From Malassezia japonica (taxonomy: Eukaryota; Basidiomycota; Malasseziomycetes; Malasseziales; Malasseziaceae), in the NCBI RefSeq assembly GCF_029542785.1, contig NC_083373.1:248001-312000 (forward strand): DNA of 64,000 nucleotides. Reading direction: 5' to 3'. Both the position numbers and the translations under genes were made by a program. Of the stretch, positions 17,966 to 26,300 are shown one piece after another. Every line of letters begins with the position of its first letter. Within the stretch, counting starts at the first letter, position 1. Below the pieces are notes generated by a model that worked only from the letters and a program-made list of their open reading frames with translations, searched no databases and was not told the DNA's origin.

Positions 17966-19297
17966 CTACATAGGCAGGCGCATCCCATCGTTCGAGGGGC
18001 GCCCCAACGAGACTTGGCGGAGCTCGTGCATCGCCGCTCCAACCATATCTTCCATACGCGAGCGCGCACTCGTCATGTCCGACAGGAACCCCGACATGAG
18101 GTTGCGGCGCGTGTCCTGCCCGGGCAGCACAGGCAGACTCTCGCCCCAGTGGATCGGGCGCACCCAGTTGGCGGCCGCGCCGGGGTTCGTCGGCGGGCCT
18201 TTGAGCAGCTCGTTGAGGCGCAGGCCCCGCGGCTCGGGCTCATGCTCGGGCTCGTCGGGCGGCGCATCGGGCGGTGCGTCGGGCGCGCCCGCGTCAAAGA
18301 GCGTCTGGGGCTTGCGCAAAGGCGCTGCGCCCGCGTAGGCGACCGGCGCCTCGCGCTGCGTGCTGCGCTGCCCAAACTTCCACACATTGGGCCGCCAGGT
18401 CTCTTCGCGCTCGGGAATATGCGCGATCGGCGCTTGTTTCTTGGGCGGCGACGGCAGGAGCGGCTCACGCCCCTCGCGCCGCCGTTGCTGCAGACGCAGC
18501 AAATCGTCGACGCCCGACTCGCCGGGGTCCTCTGCCGGCCGTCTCGGCGCGCTTCCAAAGAAGAGCAGCTCGGTGGGATCCACGCGCTTGCAGGCGATCG
18601 GTGGTGCGGCCTCGGTGGTGGCCTCGCCGCTGTGCGGCAGTGCCGCGAGGCTGTGCTTGGCGAGCTCGGCGCTCGGTGTGGATCTGTGCGTGCGCGGAAC
18701 GAGAGCGACCTCTTCCTGCGGCTCAAACGAGCCGTCGGCGCGCCGCTGGAGCATCTTGATGTCGGCATTTGGCGGCTTCCAGCGGCACGCATCGACCGGG
18801 ATATATATCTGCTCGCGCATCTGCGCGACGTCGCCTGGCCACAGGCGGTTGGAGCGGCGCACGACACGCACATCCGCGCCGTACTTTAACGCAATGCTCT
18901 CGAGCGAGTCGGTGGGTGCCACGGTGTGCACCAGCACGTCGACCCCGTGTTGGGCCGAGTGGGCGTGCTGCTGTACAGCGTACGCCATGCTGCCTACCTC
19001 AGCCTCGTGCTTCGCGGGCGGCCGCACCGCAGGCGGTCGCGAGGTGCTCGGTGCATCCTTGAGCCCCAGCCAGTCCTCGAGGCGGTCGAGTGCGGTGGCA
19101 GTGCGCATGTGTCGGTGTCCTTTGTTCTTGCCGTCGTCGAGCGGGGTGGGGCCAGGCACAGGCCGCTCCGCCGTGCGCGGTGGCGCGCTACCCCCTACAT
19201 CGACCAGAAGCTCGCTCTCCATGCTCCATACGGCGGCGCCCGGCGCAGTCTCGGGCTCAGCACGGCGCGCGCCCCGCCGGCGCGGCGCTGGGTCCAT
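17966..19297 (-). CDS. LysM-domain protein, not secreted
   Basis: This 443-residue single-exon protein has no signal peptide and no membrane segment. One LysM-like domain sits near residues 120-165 (VHTVAPTDSLESIALKYGADVRVVRRSNRLWPGD, then YIPVDA). The rest is Pro/Arg/Ser/Ala-rich and probably disordered, with an LLFFG motif near residue 245. The arrangement resembles eukaryotic intracellular LysM proteins (LYSMD group) rather than secreted chitin-binding effectors. The partner is unknown. The ATG at 19297 was taken; a second in-frame ATG occurs 25 codons later. It lies 26 nt from the convergent RAMP4-like stop. Confidence 0.7.
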   Translation of the reverse strand: MDPAPRRRGARRAEPETAPGAAVWSMESELLVDVGGSAPPRTAERPVPGPTPLDDGKNKGHRHMRTATALDRLEDWLGLKDAPSTSRPPAVRPPAKHEAEVGSMAYAVQQHAHSAQHGVDVLVHTVAPTDSLESIALKYGADVRVVRRSNRLWPGDVAQMREQIYIPVDACRWKPPNADIKMLQRRADGSFEPQEEVALVPRTHRSTPSAELAKHSLAALPHSGEATTEAAPPIACKRVDPTELLFFGSAPRRPAEDPGESGVDDLLRLQQRRREGREPLLPSPPKKQAPIAHIPEREETWRPNVWKFGQRSTQREAPVAYAGAAPLRKPQTLFDAGAPDAPPDAPPDEPEHEPEPRGLRLNELLKGPPTNPGAAANWVRPIHWGESLPVLPGQDTRRNLMSGFLSDMTSARSRMEDMVGAAMHELRQVSLGRPSNDGMRLPM

Positions 19298-19333
19298 GGC
19301 GGAAGCGATGAGATCGGGCGATCGGGCTACTGG

Positions 19334-22236
19334 CTATGGAGCGACGGGGCTCGGGAGCGTCGTGCGCGAGGATCCCTCGAGGAGTTGCTGGAAGAGGCCG
19401 GTGGCGGACTCTTCCGAGCGCATATGCAGCATGTATACGACGCCAGTGAGACGTCCCGAGTCAGAGAGCTCGACGGCAAGACCCGTCTTTCCGACGCGCT
19501 CCACGGCGTCGGGCAGGACAATAGTCGAGATGATGAGTTTCTTGTCGTTTTCCACCACCAGCTGATTCATGCCGGCAGGGTTGAGATGGTACAAACGGAG
19601 GCGCGCTGAGCCCAGCGACTTCCACTGGGCGTAGCTCTGCTTCAAAAAGACTTTGCAGCGCATTTGCGCACAGAGATTAAACGAGGGACGGCGCCCGTCC
19701 TGCACCGTGGCGGGGCGGGGAGCGTCGTCGGTGTGCAGCCATTCGGGCGTGCTTTGGCGGCCGCCTTCGAGTAGCATCTGCGAGGGAGGCTTGGCGCTAC
19801 CGACACCATCAAGACGCGGCTGGCTCTGCGAGCGCGCAGGCGACTTGACGCCGACCAGGCCCAGGTTTGGCTCGGACGGGCGGCGGGGGGCCGCATTGGC
19901 CTGCGAGCCAAGGGGCTGGGGGGGCATGCGCTGAGAAAGGGGTGAGGAGACCATGCGCTGGCGGTCCTCGTTGTTGAGGGGCGTCGCCGCAGCCTTGCCA
20001 AAGACGGTGCGCGTAGGCGACACCGACGGCGACCCGGGCGACAGGGGCGAGGGACCGCGGCCGTCGGGCGACTCCATGCGGCGCCCGGCGACGCGGGGGA
20101 AGGATTCGATCGAGTTCAGCGAACTCTCGCGCGTCAGGTGCGCGCTGTTCAGGGGGGGAGAGACCAGGCCCGAATCCTGCTCTGCCACCGGGACGCCGGG
20201 GAGTATGTCGCTCGGCGCTTGCGTAGGGAGAAGAAGGGGGGGGAGGTTCGTGCGGCCGCCTGGACGCGAAGCCATCCCGATCGACGGCGCAAGCGCCGAC
20301 GGCGGGCTCGCGGCCTGCGACAAGGGGCCGAGCGACTGGGGGGGACCGCGCCCGGGCCCTGCGGCGCCGGCGGCGGACGCACCGGCGCACCCATCCCCGC
20401 GAGAGGCGCCGGGAGCGCCGCGGCGGTCGGACCACCGGCGCCTGTCGATGCACCCGGCGCACCCGACAGCGGGGCCAGCGCGTTCGGCGGCGCGTTCGGC
20501 GGCGCGTTCGGCGGCGCATTCGGCACGCTCGACAAGGGGCTGGGTCCGCCCAACGCGCCGGGCAGCGCGCCCGGCATCGGGCCCGCCATGGGGCTCTGCG
20601 GCCCGGGCGGCGGCGCGCTGCGGGGTGCGAGCGACTGCATCAGCGGCCGCGGCTGCGTCTGTGCAGCAGCAGGCGGCGCTTGCACCGGCTGCGCAGCCTG
20701 CGGGCTCGGCACGGGCGGCGCGGTGCTCACGCTGCCCGAGCGCTGCGGTGTGTGTGCGCTCGACTGGCTGGCGGAGCGTTGCGGCGACTTGCTCTGCGAC
20801 GATGGCGTGCGCTGCATACCAAACTGGCGGCATGCGGTGAGCTCGCGGATCCACGCCTGCTTGCGCTCCTCGTTCGGTAGGTACACGAGAAGCTCGGCGC
20901 GTTTCATAATCTCGACGCGGATCGCGTGTTCGTTCGGCGCGCCATAGCTTTGCACGTCGACAAACTTGCCAGCCAGCGGGGGAAACATGAGCCAGATGTC
21001 CTGCTTAGTCGGTGCCTGGTTGGGCGGTGTGACGACGTCCTCGCCGATGAGCACGAGATCGGTAAGAAGAATAAGGCGCGCGGCGTTTACCGTGCGGGTA
21101 TCCTTGTCGGCGGCCGGCTTGATGTGCATCACGACGCCGTCGGTAATACGGACCGAGCGACGGAACGGCAGCGTCGGGGGGTTGATCTGCAGACGGCAGC
21201 TCTTGGGCTGCATCGTGAAGATGTCGATCGTGTAGGCCGAATTAATTCGTTCCTGAATCTCGGCCATGGACTGGCGCTCGAGCGACTGCGTGAGCACCCC
21301 GCGTGGGTTTGCGGTGGCTGCGGCCGGGGCCGGGGTCGGGGCCGGGGCCGGCACCGGAGCCGGCACCGCGTTCAGTGCGAGTGGTGCGCCGCCCGCGAGC
21401 GGCGCGCCGAGTCCGATGGCCGGCGCGGCGTGCGTCGCTGGGGCGGCGGCGTCCTTTGCGGCCGGGGACGGGGCAGTAGCCGCTGGTGGCGCGGCCACGG
21501 GCGGCGCCTTGGCGATCGGCGCGGTGGCCACGGCCGGTCCCGCGCTCACGGCCGGCACCGGCGCGCTATTGCCGACGCTGCCGCGCTGCTGGGCGATGTC
21601 GAGGAGCGCGTCGAGCCTGTCGTTTGCGGAGCGCAGCAGATCGTGGTCTGAGCGGCCCGGCTGTGTGCTGCGCAAGAGGCGCGAGTAGAGCTTCTTGTAG
21701 AAGCGCAGGCGCGCGATCGGAAGGCCGAACAGAGCGTCGAGCGTCCATGGCGGCGAAGAGGCTCCCTGCGCCGGGCGTGGTATATCGTTCGAGACCTGGG
21801 CGAGGATCTGGCTGAGCTCCTTGTTGCGGACAATGGGCTGCCACTGGTCGAGGCCCGTATAGAACGTGTGGCAATACTGCTTATAAGGTGTATGCAGCTT
21901 GTCGATCCACTGCATGAGCAAATTGCCGAGCCCCTTGGGCGACGTCGGGTTCGGTCCGATTTCATGTAGCTGGCGCAGGAACTCGTTGTTCGTGCGGTAC
22001 ACGACCTCGATCGCGCGGAACATTGCGTCGAGTTCCGGCGGGGGAAAGTTGGACGGGTTCCACGCGCCCGCGACGCGTCGGATGATTACGCTCAGCTCAG
22101 CGACATAGCGCACCTCGGTGGTGATGAGCTCGCCGAGCGGGTTGGCACGCTTTTTCTCGCTCTCGGAGGCGGACGCTGTCTTGGTCAGTGCCGGCGCAGC
22201 GCGAATGCCGCCCTGGCCAGGGTCCGCACTGCTCAT
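19334..22236 (-). CDS. RhoGEF (DH domain) protein, reading frame broken once at a G7/C7 run
   Basis: The start ATG at 22236 opens a DH domain (residues about 30-210: LGELITTEVRYVAELSVIIRRV, TNNEFLRQLHEI, then KKLYSRLLRSTQ). A Pro/Ala-rich linker and a PH-like region follow (SVRITDGVVMHIKPAADK, ARLILLTDLVLIGEDV, RKQAWIRELTACRQ). The frame then changes near 20338-20344. Upstream coding ends in one frame (PQGPGAVPPS). The sensible continuation (QSLGPLSQAASPPSALAPSIGM...) is in another frame and reaches the stop at 19334. One missing C in the coding-strand C7 run would explain it exactly. The C-terminal region ends with a second PH/RanBD-like domain (KVFLKQSYAQWKSLGSARLRLYHL ... GLFQQLLEGS). If read through, the protein is about 967 residues. 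It would activate a Rho/Cdc42-type GTPase. Confidence 0.7.
20480..20524 (-). repeat. 12-bp tandem repeat coding (APPN)n
   Basis: There are three perfect 12-bp units (GCGTTCGGCGGC on +) and a partial fourth with one change. They encode APPN repeats in the linker of the RhoGEF. The repeat is close to, but not at, the frame break. Confidence 0.8.
21326..21347 (+). repeat. GGGGCC-like hexamer tract, four G4 runs
   Basis: Four GGGG runs are separated by CC, TC and CC. This fits the canonical intramolecular G-quadruplex pattern with very short loops. It lies inside the RhoGEF gene on the template strand, where it codes Pro-Ala repeats. Confidence 0.7.
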
Positions 22237-22551
22237 GGTCGGCAACAAACTTCCTTGAGACACGTCCCGGACACGACAAGGGAATGTGCAAATTTCCTCG
22301 GCGTCTGGTGCGCCAGGACGCCGCACCTGCAGCAGTCGGGTGGCCAGGAAATTAGCCTCGCGCAGCGCGTCTGTTATTTGTCCGCCGCGCGGCGGCGGCC
22401 AATCGGCCGCGCGGGGGCCCTGGATCTTTGCATAATGCCGCAACTCTCGGCACAATCCGCTTACGCGCGATTCGCAACCTACATTCCAACAGCCACGTGC
22501 CTAGCGTCGCGGGGCTGCAAGAGGGCCGATCGCTGCAGAACCTATGTCCTA
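22237..22551. other. 315-bp gap upstream of the RhoGEF gene
   Basis: The gap lies between the RhoGEF start (22236) and the stop of the phosphatase gene (22552), both on the minus strand. It holds one CACGTG at 22494-22499. I see no RNA gene and no supported ORF. Confidence 0.6.
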
Positions 22552-23433
22552 TCAGGGTGCAGCACCGAGGTGCCGCAGGAGCTGCTCGGCCTCCCACGCG
22601 CCGGACCAGTAGCGCACCTGGCACTGTACCTGTCCTTCTTCGAGGATGCGCTTCGCGAGGCCGCGGTGGCGGCGCACCAGCGCCACGTCCTGAGGGCGCA
22701 GGCGCAGAACGGGGCAGTAGTCGTTGCCGCCGTCTCCGACATACACCACGCGGTCGTACGACGCGTGACGCGCACGGAACGCGTCGAGCTCGTCGCCTTT
22801 GCACATGTTTGCGCTGCAGCCGACCTTGCAGGTGTGCTGCGTCGCGTCCGGCGCGATGCGGCGACGGAGCACCAGCAGGCCGTCGTCGCGGAACTGCGCA
22901 GGGTTCGTCACGATCTCGGTGAACAGGGGGGGGTCCAGGAGTTTTTGGTGCTGCGTCAGTTTCACCCGGCACCTACCTCGAGGATCGTGTGGATGTACAC
23001 CTCGTTCGAGTTCGATAGCAGGAAAAAGTCCGTTTCACTGTTCTCCTTCAGCCAGCGCACACCGCGCACCATTGCCGGATGCTGGGTGAGTCACGCGACG
23101 TACGATGGGCATCTGGCGCAGCGCGTCCTCGAGATCCGCGCGGCTGTGGCCTTCGCGGTGCAGCTCCTCGAGCAGGTAGGCGCTTTGTGAGAGCTAGTGT
23201 ACATACCACATGTCGGTAAACTGCATCGAGGACTTGCGCTTCACAAACTCGATGCGCAGGCGCGGCGAGAGCACCTCGTGCACCCAGCGGTCCGTGTCCT
23301 GGTCGGCGAGCGACCAGTCAAAGTCAAAGACGACCAGCTGCGACTTGACCGGCGCAAAGGGTGCAAAGTCCAGCTCGGGATCCTCCAGCACAATCGACCG
23401 CACGGCCACCTCCTTCGGCTCCATGGTGCCCAT
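22552..23433 (-). CDS. PHOSPHO1/2-type HAD phosphatase
   Basis: The spliced protein is 269 residues from four exons, with introns 23206-23183 (24 nt), 23103-23082 (22 nt) and 22976-22951 (26 nt). HAD motif I is [15 protein letters not shown] with the two catalytic Asps. Exon 2 encodes [26 protein letters not shown]. Exon 3 gives [32 protein letters not shown] (motif II SNSN). Exon 4 carries [11 protein letters not shown], the cysteine-rich [15 protein letters not shown] of PHOSPHO1/2, and motif [22 protein letters not shown]. Family members hydrolyse phosphoethanolamine/phosphocholine (PHOSPHO1) or pyridoxal phosphate (PHOSPHO2). Which substrate is used here is not decidable by eye. Phosphocholine would be the co-product of the sphingomyelinases about 6 kb away, but no operon logic applies. 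Confidence 0.88.
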
Positions 23434-23488
23434 TCGCAACCGGCGCGTGCTGACTCAGCACACCCGCTTGCGCGCGGCCACCAGGGCG

Positions 23489-24472
23489 ATGGCGCTGGAC
23501 TTGGATGCGTGCATCGAGAAGCTGCTGAACAAGCAGCTTCTCGTGGACACGCTCCTGAAGGAGATCTGCGAAAAGACCAAGGAGCTGCTCATGCGCGAAA
23601 GCAACGTGGTGCACATCAGCGCACCGGTCACGGTCGTGGGCGACATCCATGGGTAGGTCCGCTCTGCTGCTCACCCAGCCAATTCTACGATCTGCTGGAA
23701 ATCTTTCGCATCGGCGGCGATGCGCCGAATACCAACTACCTGTTTCTGGGCGACTATGTGGACCGCGGGCTGTTCTCGGTAGAGACCATCTCGCTCCTGA
23801 CCTGCCTCAAGCTCCGGTACCCGAGCCGCGTGCAGCTCGTGCGCGGCAACCACGAGAGCCGTGCCGTGACGCAGACGTACGGCTTCTATGCCGAGTGCAT
23901 GCGCAAGTACCCGGAGTCGAACGTGTGGCAGTACTTTACCGACATGTTTGACTTTCTCACCTTGTCGGTCGTGATCGACGACCAGATCATCTGCCTGCAC
24001 GGCGGCCTCTCTCCTTCGATCCACTACATTGACCAGATCAAGATCATCGACCGCTTCCGCGAGATCCCGCACGAGGGGCCGATGGCCGACCTCGTGTGGT
24101 CCGACCCGGATCCGGACAAGGAGGAGTTTGCCATCTCGCCGCGTGGCGCCGGCTACACGTTTGGCGCCTCGGTCGTGAAGCACTTTCTCGAGATGAACAA
24201 AATGTCGCACATTTTGCGCGCACACCAGCTGTGCATGGAGGGGTACAGCGTCCTGTACGACGACCGCCTCAGCACCGTGTGGTCCGCGCCAAACTACTGC
24301 TACCGCTGCGGAAACCTCGCGTCGATCCTGGAAGTGGGGCCGGACGGCTCGCGCCATTTTAATACCTTTGAAGCCGCACCGGAGAACGAACACGACGGGC
24401 CGCTGCAGGCGAGCCAGCCACGCGTACGTTGCACGACTCACACAGAGCGAGGCCATCGAGTACTTTTTGTGA
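23489..24472 (+). CDS. PPG1: PP2A-like Ser/Thr phosphatase catalytic subunit Ppg1
   Basis: This 311-residue phosphatase has all PPP-family metal motifs: [50 protein letters not shown], and [11 protein letters not shown]. The wording VVGDIHG...[26 protein letters not shown] fits the Ppg1 group better than PP2A, Sit4 or Pph3. A 26-nt intron (23653-23678; GTAGGT, branch CTCAC) splits GDIHG. A 22-nt intron (24424-24445; GTACGT, branch CTCAC) joins QASQPR to SEAIEYFL, giving the carboxymethylated YFL terminus typical of PP2A-like enzymes. The last exon is 27 nt. It is divergent from the phosphatase at 23433, with 55 bp between. Confidence 0.93.
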
Positions 24473-24497
24473 TACCCGCGTATATATACCCGCATAG

Positions 24498-26258
24498 CTA
24501 TCGACACGCGCGCTCTGCAAGCGCAACGAGGTCCGCACCGCACGCAGCGGAGGAGCACAACTGCGCCGCCCACGCTGGCGCCACACTTTTCCTCGCACGG
24601 AGCGCATCGACTTGTGCCAGCACCGCATCGCTCGCGGCGCGGCACACGGCATCCCACGGCGTCGCGCCATGCGTGGGTGGGAGGTGATTCCACACACACG
24701 CGTACGTGTACATGTCCGCATCGACGCCGAGCGTCGTGTACGCACGCAGCACACTGAGCGCCGCAGGATAGTCGCGCGCGCTGAGCATCGCGTGCAGCGC
24801 ATTGTTCAGCATCGGCACGCCGTGCGCCGCGAGAAAGGACCGCTGCGCGGCGCGCGTCTGCGACGCGAGCGACGCCATGCATGACTTCCACACGCCGCGG
24901 GGCGTGGACAGCGTGTCGAGTAGCGGCGCAAGGCTTGCGTCGGACCTCGGCAGAGGACTCGCATCGTATATACCGTGGGGGGACTCGGCACGCTGCGCGG
25001 CGGCCGCATACAGCGTAAAGAGCGGCGCATAGGTCGTGCGGTGCACACGGTACGCGTCGCCGCTCGGCATCGCAAACGCTTGCAGCGCGAAAGCGGCCGC
25101 ATGGTCGACACGCCCCCGCCCGGCCTCGAACGAGGTCAAAAAGTTGAGCATCGCCACGCCGGGAACGATGCCGTCTTGGTGCATGAGGCGCAGCACACTG
25201 TGGATCGCAGCAGAGCGGTAAGGCGACTCGTACGCCTTGCTTTGGCGGCGCAGCGCGGCCTGCGCCTGGCTCGAGCTCTGCTGAAAGAGCGCACGGATGC
25301 CCGGTGCGCTTGACATGGCATGCATCAGCGTCAGGTACGACGACGCGGTCCGCTGGGGGGAAACGACGCCGCCCAGCACATGGCGCGGCGCATGCGCCAC
25401 AAAGCGGTACCGCTCGAGCCACACGCTCGCCGCGGCAAGGTCCCCGGCGCAGGTCCGTGCGCGGATCAAGGCGTTCCACAGCGCAGTGTGCGCCGCCCAG
25501 TCGCCAAGCGCAACGTCGGACGGCGCATTGCGCATGCGTGTGCGCTCGAGAAATGCGGCGGCACGCGCCGACGTGCGCTTGTGCGGCAATGCAAGCGCGC
25601 GGCACCCCTGTCCTTTGCCGGCATACGTCAGCAAAAGCGCCTCGCCGCGGTCCGGCCGCGACGCACGCCCATAAGCGGCGATGAACGCACATACTACGCT
25701 GTACTCGCCGCGCGCGCCGCGCGCAAGAAAGTCGAGCTGCAGCGCGTCGAGCACGGCGAGGAGCGCATCGGGCGGCAGCGAGCGTGCCATGCTTGCAATG
25801 ACGCTCGACAGCGCCTCGGGAGGAAGCACAATGCCTGCCTCTATGCACGAATCGTATACGCTCGCGAGCGCGAGCGCAGGGTGCGCGTCGCACGACTGCC
25901 GCAGCTTGGTCGCCACGGCGAGGCGGCGGATGCCGTACTGCAGCGCGTCGACGAGTCCGGCGTGGTCGACGGGTATCCCCTGCAATGGAAGCTGGGCCAG
26001 TGCGCGCATGGCCTCTTCTGCGCGCGCCACCTCGTTGGCGTTCATCGCGCTGTGGATCAGCGCGCGGAGCGCTTGGACGCGGTCGACCCTGCTGGGCCCC
26101 GGCAGCGCGGGCTGGACAAGGTACGCGAGCGCGAGCACCGTGTACACCACCGCGCGGTCTGGCCTGCGTGGTGCCGTCGTCGGCACGATGCGCCGCAGGA
26201 CGCTGGCGCCGAGGATCGGCGCGAGCGGCCGCCCCCGCATCCTGGGAAGGCGGAGCAT
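24498..26258 (-). CDS. Alpha-helical repeat protein, PPR-like, probably mitochondrial
   Basis: This single exon gives 586 residues from the ATG at 26258 ([17 protein letters not shown]), a basic leader that could be a mitochondrial presequence. The body is Ala/Leu-rich with repeated helical pairs of about 35 residues, for example [89 protein letters not shown]. The last of these is a clear PPR-type unit. PPR proteins bind organelle RNA, but no specific target can be read here. The open frame runs on upstream through the antisense of DBP10; I do not count that part. It is divergent from DBP10, 42 bp apart, with CACGTG between. Confidence 0.75.
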   Translation of the reverse strand: MLRLPRMRGRPLAPILGASVLRRIVPTTAPRRPDRAVVYTVLALAYLVQPALPGPSRVDRVQALRALIHSAMNANEVARAEEAMRALAQLPLQGIPVDHAGLVDALQYGIRRLAVATKLRQSCDAHPALALASVYDSCIEAGIVLPPEALSSVIASMARSLPPDALLAVLDALQLDFLARGARGEYSVVCAFIAAYGRASRPDRGEALLLTYAGKGQGCRALALPHKRTSARAAAFLERTRMRNAPSDVALGDWAAHTALWNALIRARTCAGDLAAASVWLERYRFVAHAPRHVLGGVVSPQRTASSYLTLMHAMSSAPGIRALFQQSSSQAQAALRRQSKAYESPYRSAAIHSVLRLMHQDGIVPGVAMLNFLTSFEAGRGRVDHAAAFALQAFAMPSGDAYRVHRTTYAPLFTLYAAAAQRAESPHGIYDASPLPRSDASLAPLLDTLSTPRGVWKSCMASLASQTRAAQRSFLAAHGVPMLNNALHAMLSARDYPAALSVLRAYTTLGVDADMYTYACVWNHLPPTHGATPWDAVCRAASDAVLAQVDALRARKSVAPAWAAQLCSSAACGADLVALAERACR

Positions 26259-26270
26259 GCAGAAGGAACG

Positions 26271-26276
26271 CACGTG
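26271..26276. promoter_or_regulatory. CACGTG box in a 42-bp divergent promoter
   Basis: The site lies between the PPR-like start (26258) and the DBP10 start (26301). It is the only recognisable element in this very short gap. Confidence 0.5.
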
Positions 26277-26300
26277 ATGCAACTTTTTTGGCGACGTACC

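Noticed and set aside
20341..20400. A 32-nt GTGCGC...GCAG segment that as an intron would restore the RhoGEF frame
   Set aside because: It lacks the CTNAY branch site found in every other intron here. A one-base indel in the C7 run fits more simply.
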